Notes: generated by a model from the sequence alone, not told the origin. A stretch of 64,000 nucleotides of DNA from Flavobacterium saccharophilum (GCF_900142735.1 NZ_FRBY01000004.1:310001-374000); one strand, 5' to 3'. Positions 17,794 to 26,834 are shown, counted from the stretch's first letter. Numbers and translations are program-made.

Positions 17794-19017
17794 ATGAAGA
17801 ATTGTAGAAAACAAGGTTATTTTGTATCGGCTTTATTAGTTTGTGTAATGACTTTTACAAGTTGTAAAGTAATTTCTCAAGAGCCGGCAAGTAAGGATAT
17901 CGTAATTTCTAAAGATTTAAAATGGTCGGATAAAATGGCTTTGACTTTGATGAAACGTCATACCGAAAGTTACATGATAGACGATTCTAAAAAACCGAAA
18001 TGGGATTACGTACATGCTTTGGTTTTACATTCATTCGAAGAATTATACAAAAAAAATCCAGATCCAAGATATAAGGCATATGTAAGGAGTTATGTAGATC
18101 AATTTGTAGAAAGTGATGGGTCTATCAAAACGTATGAATTTGACAAGTACAACATTGATTTGGTTGTGCCTGGACGTTTGCTTTTTGATGTTTATGCCGA
18201 ATCAAAAGAAGATAAATATTTGAAAGCACTGCAGTTAGTTCGCAAGCAATTGGCAGAACAACCAAGAACAGCAAGTGGTGGATTTTGGCATAAACAAATT
18301 TATCCAAACCAAATGTGGTTAGATGGTTTGTATATGGGAGAACCATTTTATGCGCAATACACAGCTACTTTTGAAGAAGGAAAAAGTTTTGATGATATAG
18401 CAAAACAGTTTGAATTAATTCAGTTGCACGCAACAGATCCAAAAACAGGGTTATTATACCATGGTTGGGATGAAAGTAAAGCGATGCCTTGGGCAAATAA
18501 GCAAACCGGGAATTCACCAAACTTTTGGTCAAGAGCTTTAGGATGGTACGTTATGGCTTTGGTTGATGTGTTGGATTATATGCCAAAAGAGCATCCAAAA
18601 CAAAAAGAACTGGTAAAGTATTTAAACAATGTTTGTGCTGCTTTAGCAAAATACCAGGACAAATCAGGTTTGTGGTATCAGGTTACAGATAAAGGTGGTG
18701 AAAAAGGAAATTATTTAGAAGCTTCAGGATCTTCAATGTTTGCTTATGCTTTTGCAAAAGGTGCTAACAAAGGTTATTTGCCTGCAAAATATAAAAAACT
18801 GGCGAACAAAGCTTTTGACGGTTTGACTAAAGTCTTAATCAAAAAGGTAGACGAAGATGGAGGAATTACATTGACAAATTGCTGTCAGGTTGCCGGTTTA
18901 GGAGGTAATCCATATAGAGATGGTTCGTATGAATATTATGTGAATGAAAGAAAAAAAGATAACGATCCGAAAGCAACAGGCCCTTTTATTTTAGCCGCTT
19001 TAGAATTGAATCGATAA
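17794..19017 (+). CDS. GH105 unsaturated rhamnogalacturonyl/galacturonyl hydrolase, copy 2
   Basis: 407 residues, collinear with copy 1: both share QMWLDGLYMG with the catalytic D177 at the same position, ANK-TG-SPNFWSR and a GLGGNPYRDGS ending. The N terminus is a cleaner lipoprotein signal (FTSC, lipidated C24). The two genes are 21 bases apart, so this is a tandem duplication whose copies have diverged, perhaps to split activity between homogalacturonan- and rhamnogalacturonan-derived products. Confidence 0.92.
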   Translation: MKNCRKQGYFVSALLVCVMTFTSCKVISQEPASKDIVISKDLKWSDKMALTLMKRHTESYMIDDSKKPKWDYVHALVLHSFEELYKKNPDPRYKAYVRSYVDQFVESDGSIKTYEFDKYNIDLVVPGRLLFDVYAESKEDKYLKALQLVRKQLAEQPRTASGGFWHKQIYPNQMWLDGLYMGEPFYAQYTATFEEGKSFDDIAKQFELIQLHATDPKTGLLYHGWDESKAMPWANKQTGNSPNFWSRALGWYVMALVDVLDYMPKEHPKQKELVKYLNNVCAALAKYQDKSGLWYQVTDKGGEKGNYLEASGSSMFAYAFAKGANKGYLPAKYKKLANKAFDGLTKVLIKKVDEDGGITLTNCCQVAGLGGNPYRDGSYEYYVNERKKDNDPKATGPFILAALELNR

Positions 19018-19058
19018 TTTTAACTTGATAAGTTCACCATAAACCTGATAGATTTTAA

Positions 19059-19073
19059 AAACCTGTCAGGTTT
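19059..19073. repeat. AAACCTG-T-CAGGTTT palindrome
   Basis: 15-base palindrome in the gap between GH105 copy 2 and GH43, preceded by a related AAACCTGATAG word at 19041. A related CCTGTC-based inverted repeat lies at 50118-50159, which suggests a dispersed small repeat family. Confidence 0.6.
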
Positions 19074-19096
19074 AACGTGTAGAATTAACCATAAAG

Positions 19097-19187
19097 TTTG
19101 TCATTTCGACGGAGGAGAAATCACATAAAGTGAAGACACACAATAAGTCGATCTCTGGATGTGATTTCTCCTCCGAAATGACACAAA
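19097..19187. repeat. Flavobacterial intergenic inverted-repeat element
   Basis: Left arm TTTGTCATTTCGACGGAGGA continuing GAAATCACAT, and a right arm (19159-19187) that is its reverse complement apart from small indels. The arms flank about 33 bases. The GTCATTTCGA...GGAG core resembles the GTCATTCCGAGGAACGAGG repeats at 24265 and 44636, so these look like members of one mobile-like, non-coding repeat family. Confidence 0.75.
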
Positions 19188-19214
19188 AAAACTGACCTAA
19201 TAGTAGTTTAAAAA

Positions 19215-20813
19215 ATGAAAAATATAAAAGCCATTATTCTTTTATTATCAGTCTTCGCGACACAAAAGAATTCCGCCCAGGTTTGGGTGCCTGATAATGG
19301 AGACGGAACGTATACAAATCCCATAATTCATGCTGATTATTCAGATCCGGATGCCGTTAGGGTAGGTGATGATTTTTATATGACCGCATCGTCTTTTAAT
19401 TGTATTCCGGGTTTGCCAATTTTACATTCTAGAGATTTGGTTAATTGGAAAATTATCGGATATGCATTAGCAAAACAAATTCCAACAGAAACTTTTGATA
19501 AAGTGCAGCACGGTAATGGTGTTTGGGCGCCAAGTATAACTTTCCACAACAATGAATTCTATATTTATTATCCGGATCCTGATTTTGGAATTTATATGAT
19601 AAAAGCCAAAAAAGCTGAAGGCCCCTGGTCTGAACCTGTTTTAGTAAAAGGAGGATCAGGACTTATTGATCCTAGTCCATTATGGGATGATGATGGAAAG
19701 GTATATTTGGTTCATGCCTATGCAGGAAGTCGTGCCAAAATTAAAAGTTTAATCACGGTTTGTACCATGAATGCGGAAGGAACTATTGCGAATAATGATG
19801 AAGTAATGGTGATTGATGGTCATGAAAGTGAAGGTACAATTGAAGGTCCAAAGTTTTATAAACGAAATGGATACTATTATATTTTTGCGCCGGCTGGCGG
19901 AGTTTCAACAGGCTGGCAAACAGTTTTAAGATCTAAAAATGTTTTTGGACCGTACGAGAAAAAGAAAGTTTTGGAGCAAGGTAAAACTGCTATAAATGGT
20001 CCACATCAGGGAGCCTGGGTGCAAACACAAACGGGAGAAGACTGGTTTTTGCATTTTCAGGATAAGGGAGCCTATGGAAGAATAGTTCACCTTCAACCAA
20101 TGAAATGGGAAAAGGACTGGCCGGTTATGGGGCAGGATTTTGATAAAAATGGAATTGGAGAACCGGTTACAACTTTCAAAAAACCAAATGTTGGCAAGAA
20201 ATATCCAATGGAAACTCCGGCAGAAACAGATGAGTTTAATGAACCAAAGTTAGGATTGCAATGGCAATGGCAGGCAAATGCGCAAGTTCAATGGGGATTT
20301 CCAACAAGTTTAGGGTATCTGAATTTGTTTTGTTTGCCAACAGTACAAGAAAGTAACAAAATCTTTGAAGCGCCAAATTTACTATTGCAAAAAATTCCAG
20401 CTGAAGAATTTACCACTACAACTAAATTAACCTTTCATACCAGATTAAGTGGTGAGTCTACAGGGCTTTTAATCATGGGATTAGACTATAGTTATTTATG
20501 TCTAAGAAATGATAATGGAAAACTCTATTTAAGTCAGAAAACGGGAAGTTTTGATAAGAAGATTTCTGAAACAGAAACCACTCCGATTTTGATTTCAAAT
20601 AATACAATTTACCTTAGGGTTCAGGTTAAAAAAGGAGGAATCTGTAGTTTTTATTACAGCACAGATGATAAGAAATATCAGCCAATTGGAAATAATTTCA
20701 CTTCAAAAGAAGGAAAATGGATTGGTGCTAAAGTAGGACTTTTTGCCTTGAGCGAGAAAATAACAAATGACTCAGGAAATGTGGCTGTAGATTGGTTTAG
20801 AATTACTAAATAA
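19215..20813 (+). CDS. GH43 glycosidase with C-terminal beta-sandwich
   Basis: 532 residues, signal peptide ending NSAQ (19-22). The five-bladed propeller has the GH43 triad: D44 in DYSDPDA (base), D152 in LIDPSPLW (pKa modulator) and E210 in TIEGPKF (acid). From about residue 335 a concanavalin-like domain follows (DEFNEPKLGLQWQWQANA onward), as in GH43 subfamily 12-like proteins of pectin loci. Alpha-L-arabinofuranosidase or beta-xylosidase/galactosidase action on pectin side chains is plausible; the exact linkage cannot be read from sequence. It is 7 bases from the next gene. Confidence 0.9.
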   Translation: MKNIKAIILLLSVFATQKNSAQVWVPDNGDGTYTNPIIHADYSDPDAVRVGDDFYMTASSFNCIPGLPILHSRDLVNWKIIGYALAKQIPTETFDKVQHGNGVWAPSITFHNNEFYIYYPDPDFGIYMIKAKKAEGPWSEPVLVKGGSGLIDPSPLWDDDGKVYLVHAYAGSRAKIKSLITVCTMNAEGTIANNDEVMVIDGHESEGTIEGPKFYKRNGYYYIFAPAGGVSTGWQTVLRSKNVFGPYEKKKVLEQGKTAINGPHQGAWVQTQTGEDWFLHFQDKGAYGRIVHLQPMKWEKDWPVMGQDFDKNGIGEPVTTFKKPNVGKKYPMETPAETDEFNEPKLGLQWQWQANAQVQWGFPTSLGYLNLFCLPTVQESNKIFEAPNLLLQKIPAEEFTTTTKLTFHTRLSGESTGLLIMGLDYSYLCLRNDNGKLYLSQKTGSFDKKISETETTPILISNNTIYLRVQVKKGGICSFYYSTDDKKYQPIGNNFTSKEGKWIGAKVGLFALSEKITNDSGNVAVDWFRITK

Positions 20814-20820
20814 AATAAAG

Positions 20821-22833
20821 ATGATTCAACTTAGAAAGATATTATTGTTTTTTTTATCAGTGGTAAGTTTGGGCTTGCATGCTCAAAATAAATACAAAAA
20901 TTGGCCTGACATTATTCGTAAAAATGATGCAGCCTGGTTTGGTACTGCAGAGGCAAAGACAATTGCAGAAAATGTCTTGTTGTATCAAAGAAATATTGGT
21001 GGATGGCCAAAGAACATTCAAATGCAAAAGCAGCTCAGCGAATCAGAAAAACAACAGCTAATTGCATTAAAAAATGATGAACATGAGGTAACAACTGATA
21101 ATGGGGCAACGAGTCAGGAAATGCTTTTTATGTCCAGAATGTATGCGCAGGTTAAAGACGAACGATACAAAGAATCTTTTTTAAGAGGCTTAAATTATTT
21201 ATTAGAAGCGCAATATGCTAATGGTGGCTGGCCACAGTTTTACCCTTTGAAAAAAGGCTATTATACGCATATTACTTATAATGATAATTCGATGGTCAAC
21301 ATCTTAATTATATTGAAGGAAATCAGTGAACAAACAGATTATTACAGCATAAAACCTTCCAAAGAAATAGTCGAAAAAACAAAAAAAGCTTTTGATAAAG
21401 GAATTGATTGTATTTTAAAAACACAATACAAACAAAATGGAATTTTAACGGCTTGGTGCGCACAACATGACGAAGTTACTTTAGCTCCGGCAAATGCAAG
21501 AGCTTTCGAACTAGCTTCCTTAAGCGGATTTGAATCTGCAAAGATTGTATTGCTTTTGATGTCCATTGAAAAACCTTCGCCGGAAATCATTACGGCGGTA
21601 AAAAGTGCACAAGCATGGTTTGAGAAAACAAAAATCACCAATTTAGAAGAAAAAAGAGTCTTAAACGACGCAGGAAAAATCATAGATAAAAAAATGATTC
21701 CCACTACAAATGCAGCGCCAATTTGGGCAAGGTTCATGGACCTTGAAACCAATGAACCTTTCTTTTGTGATCGTGATGGAATCAGAAAGAAATCTTTGGA
21801 CCAAATAGGTTCTGAGAGACGAAATGGTTATTCCTGGTATTCTGATGCACCAAAAGAAGTGTTGAAGAAATATCCGGAATGGGCAATAAAGAATGGTGTA
21901 AAAGTTGGTTCGAAAGATACTCCTGCAAAAAAAAACGATAAAGTAGTTTTAACTGTTGCACAAGATGGTTCTGGTGATTTTACTAAAATTCAGGATGCAG
22001 TATATGCATCTCCGGCTTTTCCGTATGAGAAAGTGGTTATAAACATCAAAAATGGAGTTTATAACGAAAAAGTCAGAATTCCGGAATGGAATACGAATTT
22101 AACTTTGATTGGAGAAAGTAAAGAAAACACTATAATAACTTTTGATGATAATTTTAAGAAAATCAATTTAGGACGAAATAGTACTTTTTACACCTACACA
22201 GTCTTAGTGGAAGGAGATGATTTTTCCGCATCCAATTTAACAATCAAAAATACTTCAGGAGATCACGGACAAGGAATTGCATTATCAGTGGTGGCCAATC
22301 GTGCAAAGATTTCAAATTGTACAATTTTAGGCAATCAGGACACGCTATATTTATCAGGTAAAGAAACAAAACAATATTTTAAAGATTGTTATATTGAGGG
22401 AACTACTGATTTTATTTTTGGAAGCGCCACAGCTTTATTTGAAAACTGCATTATTAATAGTATTAAAAGTTCCTATATTACCGCTGCTTCAACACCTGTA
22501 GGGATTCCGTTTGGTTTTGTTTTCAAAGATTGCAAGCTTACTGCAAATCCTGAGGCCACAGCCGTTTATTTGGGAAGGCCGTGGAGGATTTATGCAAAAA
22601 CAGTGTATTTAAATTGTGATATGGGAAAACAAATTAAACCTGAAGGTTGGGAAAATTGGTCTAAACCAGATGCTGAGAAAAATAGCTATTACGCGGAGTA
22701 TAATTGCAAAGGAGAAGGTTTTCAACCTGCTAAAAGAGTTTCATGGTCACATCAGCTAACAAAAAAAGAAGCTGAAAAATATACAGCAGAAAACATACTG
22801 AAAGATACAACGCCAAATTGGTTCTCAAAGTAA
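20821..22833 (+). CDS. PL10 pectate lyase - CE8 pectin methylesterase fusion
   Basis: 670 residues with a signal peptide ending LHAQN. Residues about 25-345 are a family 10 pectate lyase (NIGGWPKNIQM, VTTDNGATSQ, YANGGWPQFYP, ITYNDNSM). Residues about 376-665 are a pectin methylesterase: VAQDGSGDFTKIQDAV, GNQDTLY with D507, TTDFIFGSA with D530 and YLGRPWR with R586, the expected catalytic D/D/R. One polypeptide can thus remove methyl esters and cut the exposed polygalacturonate. The gene starts 7 bases after GH43 and is followed 24 bases later by GH28. Confidence 0.93.
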   Translation: MIQLRKILLFFLSVVSLGLHAQNKYKNWPDIIRKNDAAWFGTAEAKTIAENVLLYQRNIGGWPKNIQMQKQLSESEKQQLIALKNDEHEVTTDNGATSQEMLFMSRMYAQVKDERYKESFLRGLNYLLEAQYANGGWPQFYPLKKGYYTHITYNDNSMVNILIILKEISEQTDYYSIKPSKEIVEKTKKAFDKGIDCILKTQYKQNGILTAWCAQHDEVTLAPANARAFELASLSGFESAKIVLLLMSIEKPSPEIITAVKSAQAWFEKTKITNLEEKRVLNDAGKIIDKKMIPTTNAAPIWARFMDLETNEPFFCDRDGIRKKSLDQIGSERRNGYSWYSDAPKEVLKKYPEWAIKNGVKVGSKDTPAKKNDKVVLTVAQDGSGDFTKIQDAVYASPAFPYEKVVINIKNGVYNEKVRIPEWNTNLTLIGESKENTIITFDDNFKKINLGRNSTFYTYTVLVEGDDFSASNLTIKNTSGDHGQGIALSVVANRAKISNCTILGNQDTLYLSGKETKQYFKDCYIEGTTDFIFGSATALFENCIINSIKSSYITAASTPVGIPFGFVFKDCKLTANPEATAVYLGRPWRIYAKTVYLNCDMGKQIKPEGWENWSKPDAEKNSYYAEYNCKGEGFQPAKRVSWSHQLTKKEAEKYTAENILKDTTPNWFSK

Positions 22834-22857
22834 ATCTGATTTATAAAAACTAAAAAT

Positions 22858-24207
22858 ATGAATTTTAGACACCTTATTTTTTTATTGATTTCCTGCTTTT
22901 CATTTGCTCAAAATAGAGATTTTCCTTCGGCAAAAGTTGATTCAATCGTTAACAGAATTCAACTTCCGGTTTTTCCTTCTTATCAAATAAATGTTTTAAA
23001 GCTTGGAGCTAAAGGGGATTCATTGACGAATAATAAAGCTGCTTTTGATAAAGCAATGGCTTTGTGCAAAAAAAACAATGGCGGAACTATTATTGTACCC
23101 AAAGGAATTTATAAAGTGAACGGACCAATCCATTTTACAAGCAATGTAAATCTCAAAATTGAAAAAGGCGCTAAAATTAAATTCAGTGATAATCCGCAAG
23201 ATTATTTACCGATGGTTTTAACAAGTTGGGAAGGAACGATGTTGTACAATTACAGTCCGTTAATTTATGCAAACGAATGCACCAATATTGCTATTACAGG
23301 ACAAGGAACAATTGATGGAGAAGGAGGCAAGACGTGGAAAACTTTCAAGACTAAAGAAGAGGCCGGCAAAAACAGAAGTCGCGATATGAATCATAGTAGC
23401 GTTCCTGTAAAAGATAGAAAATTTGGTGAGGGTTATTTTTTACGTCCACAGCTGATTCAGTTTTTAAATTGTAAAAACATTTTAGTTGAAAATATTCGCA
23501 TTGAAAATTCACCTTTTTGGTGTCTGCATTTATTGAAGTCACAAAGTATAACAGTTCGTGGTGTTAGTTATAAATCGTTAAATTATAACAATGACGGTAT
23601 TGATCCGGAATATGCTAAAGATGTTTTAATAGAAAATGTAACTTTTGATAATGGCGATGATAACGTCGCAATCAAAGCAGGAAGAGATCACGAAGGAAGA
23701 GCCAATACTGCTACTCCAAGTGAAAACATTGTCATCAGGAATTGTAATTTTAAAGGATTACACGGAGTCGTTATAGGAAGCGAAATGTCGGCAGGAGTTC
23801 AAAATGTGTATGTCGAAAATTGTAAAACAGTTGGTTATTTAAAAAGAGGAATTTATATAAAAACCAATGCAGATCGAGGTGGTTTTATAAAAAATATTTT
23901 TGTTAGAAACATTCAGTTAGATGAAGTCGAAGATTGTTTATATATGACCGCGAACTACCATGGAGAAGGAAAAGGATTTCAGTCAGATATTTCAAACATC
24001 CATTTCTCCAATATTACCTGCAACAAAGCGTCGGAATCCGGAATTGTGATTCAGGGATTTCCAGACAAAAAAATTAAGAACATTTCTTTAACCAATATTG
24101 AAATAAAATCAGCTAAAAACGCCATTTCAAACGAAAATGCAGAAAATGTAGTAATGACCGATGTTTTTATTGGAAAAAGAGCAACTATTCCTACTGCAGC
24201 GAAATAG
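22858..24207 (+). CDS. GH28 glycosidase, second copy
   Basis: 449 residues with a signal peptide ending SFAQN, no lipobox. Beta-helix GH28 with NNDGIDPE (D246), NGDDN (D267/D268) and HGVVIGSE (H302). It differs from the first GH28: the G of the G-H-G motif is L (LHGVV) and the R of R-I-K is Y (GIYIKTN). This suggests altered subsite specificity, for example exo-acting or rhamnogalacturonan-directed, though the catalytic aspartates are present. Confidence 0.9.
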   Translation: MNFRHLIFLLISCFSFAQNRDFPSAKVDSIVNRIQLPVFPSYQINVLKLGAKGDSLTNNKAAFDKAMALCKKNNGGTIIVPKGIYKVNGPIHFTSNVNLKIEKGAKIKFSDNPQDYLPMVLTSWEGTMLYNYSPLIYANECTNIAITGQGTIDGEGGKTWKTFKTKEEAGKNRSRDMNHSSVPVKDRKFGEGYFLRPQLIQFLNCKNILVENIRIENSPFWCLHLLKSQSITVRGVSYKSLNYNNDGIDPEYAKDVLIENVTFDNGDDNVAIKAGRDHEGRANTATPSENIVIRNCNFKGLHGVVIGSEMSAGVQNVYVENCKTVGYLKRGIYIKTNADRGGFIKNIFVRNIQLDEVEDCLYMTANYHGEGKGFQSDISNIHFSNITCNKASESGIVIQGFPDKKIKNISLTNIEIKSAKNAISNENAENVVMTDVFIGKRATIPTAAK

Positions 24208-24264
24208 ATTTTTTTTGAAGGTTCAGAGGACCAAAGAAGCAAAGTGACAAAGGTTTTTCACAAT

Positions 24265-24356
24265 CTTGTCATTCCGAGGAACGAGGAATCCCCGCAAGTA
24301 ACTCGACCCCAGTTTGTCATCCTGAAGGAAGGATCACACAAGAAACTCGACAAAGA
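24265..24356. repeat. Two diverged direct repeats of the GTCATTCC-type element
   Basis: GTCATTCCGAGGAACGAGGA with ATCCCCGCAAG..ACTCGAC is followed by a variant GTCATCCTGAAGGAAGGATC with ACACAAG..ACTCGAC. The first matches the copy at 44636-44666. The gap to CE12 also contains AATCTAAGAAGTC twice (near 24389 and 24417). No gene is visible in this 226-base gap. Confidence 0.7.
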
Positions 24357-24433
24357 ATAAAAAAAAATCATAAACACTAAAGTTTTAAATAAATCTAAGA
24401 AGTCAAAAGTCCAACAATCTAAGAAGTCTAAAA

Positions 24434-25177
24434 ATGAAACATTACATCATAATTCTCTTCCTGATAACAACAACCTGTTTTGCCCAAAAAACAACAGTCT
24501 ATTGTATTGGAGATTCAACAATGGCAAATAAAAAAGATCCGGACCGTAACCCAGAGCATGGATGGGCACAAGTATTGCAACCTTTTTTTACAGATAACAT
24601 TGTGGTAGAAAATAAAGCTGTAAATGGTAGAAGTACCAAGAGTTTTATCAATGAAAAAAGATGGGATTCAATATATAAAAAACTAAAAAAGGGAGATTAT
24701 GTATTGATAGAGTTTGGTCATAATGATGAAAAGATTGAAGATTCTACAAGATATACCAATCCACATACAAGTTACAGATACAATTTAATTCGGTTCGTAA
24801 AAGAAACCAGAGCTAAAGGTGCAACGCCAATATTGCTTACATCGATTGCCAGACGAAATTTTAATGAAAAAGGGGTATTAGTGCCAACGCATGGCGATTA
24901 TCCCTTAGAAACGAGATTAGTAGCTCAGGATTATAAAGTTCCATTTATTGATTTAGAATATTACACAGAATTACTGGAACAATCTTACGGATCAGAAAAA
25001 TCGAAAGAATTGCATTTGCATTTCAAAGCAGGAGAGAATGCTTATTATGATAAAGATAAAGCAGATGACACACATCTATCTTCATTAGGTGCAAAAAAAA
25101 TAGCTCAAATTGTTGTGAATCAACTTAAATCTTTGGAAGATTCATCTTTAGAAAAACTTAAAAAAGGAATCAAATAA
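24434..25177 (+). CDS. CE12 rhamnogalacturonan acetylesterase (SGNH hydrolase)
   Basis: Removes acetyl groups from rhamnogalacturonan. 247 residues with a signal peptide ending CFAQ (15-18). SGNH blocks are clear: GDSTMAN with nucleophile S28, an N-G-R-S-T block, FGHND and DDTHL with the D-x-x-H pair ending at H214. It is the last gene of the pectin cluster and is followed by a hairpin terminator at 25257. Confidence 0.93.
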   Translation: MKHYIIILFLITTTCFAQKTTVYCIGDSTMANKKDPDRNPEHGWAQVLQPFFTDNIVVENKAVNGRSTKSFINEKRWDSIYKKLKKGDYVLIEFGHNDEKIEDSTRYTNPHTSYRYNLIRFVKETRAKGATPILLTSIARRNFNEKGVLVPTHGDYPLETRLVAQDYKVPFIDLEYYTELLEQSYGSEKSKELHLHFKAGENAYYDKDKADDTHLSSLGAKKIAQIVVNQLKSLEDSSLEKLKKGIK

Positions 25178-25256
25178 TTTTTATTATCTATTGCGTTGAT
25201 AATTTCAGGGCTGAGTAAATATTTTCCGTAGAAAAATATTCACTTATAAAATTTAC

Positions 25257-25297
25257 AAGACTATAACATGAAGTTATTTCTGTGTTATAGTCTTTTG
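25257..25297 (+). terminator. Terminator of the CE12 gene / pectin cluster
   Basis: 12-bp perfect stem AAGACTATAACA / TGTTATAGTCTT with a 14-nt loop and a short T run, 80 bases after the CE12 stop codon. Confidence 0.8.
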
Positions 25298-25463
25298 CGT
25301 TTTGCTAATGTCTTAATTTACAATTTTTATAACCTTTAAAGGTACTTTTATTTTTTTTTATATAAGAATTTTGTATTGAATACTAAGATTATTCCTTGAT
25401 ATAAAGTTTATTGTTTTTTTGTTCTTAGTATTGCCCTTTTAATATTTTGAATTTTTTTCGTAG

Positions 25464-25496
25464 AGTGAGAGGATATTAATCCTCTCACTTTTTTTT
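25464..25496. terminator. Strong orphan terminator
   Basis: 11-bp perfect stem AGTGAGAGGAT / ATCCTCTCACT with a 4-nt loop followed by eight more T. A T run also precedes it on the left, so it may work only rightward with full strength. No protein gene ends just upstream, which makes a small RNA between about 25300 and 25496 possible. Confidence 0.8.
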
Positions 25497-25750
25497 GTGA
25501 CGATTCCATTATATAGACTAAAAAAAGTTAGTTGATTTTAAATGATTTAATTCTAAAGGATAAGTTAAAGCTAGATTTCAAATAATTCAAAATCAACCAC
25601 CTAGAAATTATTCAAAAACCCTAATTTATAACTTTAAAAACTTTTAGAGGTCAAAGTAAACGGGATTTAAAAGGAACTTTGCACCTTCAAATTTAGATGT
25701 TTGAATTATAATCACTTAAGAAAATAATTAATTACATAATAATTAAAGGT

Positions 25751-25846
25751 ATGAAAAATAGATTACTCCCTTTATTTGTTGTTTTAGGAACTTACTCGGC
25801 TTATTCGCAGGTCGGTATTGGAACATTAAGTCCAAAGACATCTTGA
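25751..25846 (+). pseudogene. Truncated secreted-protein remnant (signal peptide plus QVGIGT start)
   Basis: 31-codon ORF: MKNRLLPLFVVLGTYSAYSQ and then VGIGTLSPKTS, stopped by TGA. A signal peptide directly followed by Q-V-G-I-G-T-x-x-P is how a large class of flavobacterial secreted proteins begin (continuing A-x-L-x-V...). Here the reading frame ends just where that family normally continues, so it looks like the 5' remnant of a deleted gene. A short functional peptide is less likely. Confidence 0.6.
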
Positions 25847-25862
25847 TAATAAAGGAGTCTTC

Positions 25863-26267
25863 TTGAAAATGTTTAAAAGAAAGTTCAAAGATGAATTTGA
25901 TTTTTCTGGAAATTCATTCCTGATTGAAAATGAAAATGATTATAAAGATTTTGATCGTTCTATATTTGTTGTCTATGATAAATCTGAAATGATTGACTAT
26001 CTAAATTTAGAAAAAAAAGGAACAAATGTTTTAGTGTGTTTGTTTAATAAGCAGTTGTATAGTAGTTTAAGTTTTCTTCAAGAAATAAATAATCTAATCT
26101 TATTAGATGAATCTAAAACAAAACCGGAGATTATAAAGGATTTAAAAGCTCATTTTAAAAAGACTCCCGAAGCTGATACAACAGCAGCCAAATCTTTATT
26201 TTCAGGTTCAGCAATTTTTCAAACACAATTTAATAATTTGTATAATGCGTTATTTTTTCTATTGTAG
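25863..26267 (+). CDS. Hypothetical protein
   Basis: 134 residues, not recognised. There is no signal peptide. The sequence is charged at the N terminus (MKMFKRKFKDEFDF) and has a central hydrophobic strand TNVLVCLFNK followed by a helix and a second strand NNLILLDE, then KPEIIKDLKAHFKK. This alternation recalls half of a response-regulator-like or Rossmann-like fold but is not enough to assign one. It starts 16 bases after the truncated ORF and ends before a hairpin terminator at 26325, which supports it being a real transcribed gene. A start at the second ATG (codon 3) is equally possible. Confidence 0.55.
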   Translation: MKMFKRKFKDEFDFSGNSFLIENENDYKDFDRSIFVVYDKSEMIDYLNLEKKGTNVLVCLFNKQLYSSLSFLQEINNLILLDESKTKPEIIKDLKAHFKKTPEADTTAAKSLFSGSAIFQTQFNNLYNALFFLL

Positions 26268-26834
26268 GTTTCTTGTATTTAAGGGCTTTTATAACTTAAG
26301 AGTTATTTTATATTAATTCGCTTAAAATGTAGGATAAAGGCAACTTAATATCCTACATTTTTATTTTTAGTCAAAAATAAGATTATTTCATTATTTTTTT
26401 CTTCAATAATCATAATTTTATTTACCAATCTGTAACCTATATTGTTTTAATTCACCTTCGAAAGGCTGGTTTCACTGGTATATCTGGAATCATAATCGAT
26501 TGGTTTGATTGCTATGCTTTTTTAATGCCCCTTGTAATTATTGATTCTCGAAATGCGGTCATTTTTTCTCTCAAAAACATTCATTACAGTAGTATTTGGA
26601 CCATTATATTTTTAATTCGAAGGCAGTTTTTAGAAGATATATGACGTGTTTGAAAATAGTAAATAAAAAAAATGTTATAATTGTATTTTATAAGTTGTTG
26701 ATTTTAAAGTGTAAAGGATACAGATTAATTTATTATTAACTCAATAGCCAAAAAGAGTTACAATTTTAACATTAAAGATGCGTTATCTATCAAGCAAACT
26801 TTTATTTTTGCGCCTTAATTTAACACGTATAAGC
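26268..26834. other. Gap between the hypothetical gene and the histone-like gene
   Basis: No convincing gene. It holds the terminator at 26325-26368 and, at its end, a TATTTTTG element (26803-26810) suited to a Bacteroidetes -7 box for the histone-like gene. The middle, 26370-26760, is AT-rich sequence in which I see no structure. Confidence 0.6.
26325..26368 (+). terminator. Terminator after the 134-residue hypothetical gene
   Basis: 12-bp perfect stem AAATGTAGGATA / TATCCTACATTT, 12-nt loop, then a T-rich tail (TTATTTTT). Confidence 0.85.

Larger units (their letters stand above)
25178..25750. other. 573-base gap after the pectin cluster
   Basis: No convincing protein gene. It contains an AATATTTT/AAAATATT hairpin (25218-25240), the CE12 terminator (25257-25297), a widely spaced AATACTAAG/CTTAGTATT repeat (25379-25432), a second strong terminator (25464-25496) with no gene in front of it, and then AT-rich leader sequence before the truncated ORF at 25751. 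Confidence 0.7.

Noticed and set aside
26493..26501. LacI-like site TAATCGATT in the gap before the histone-like gene
   Set aside because: Only 9 bases fit and the palindrome arms fail on the right side; the neighbouring genes have no link to pectin.
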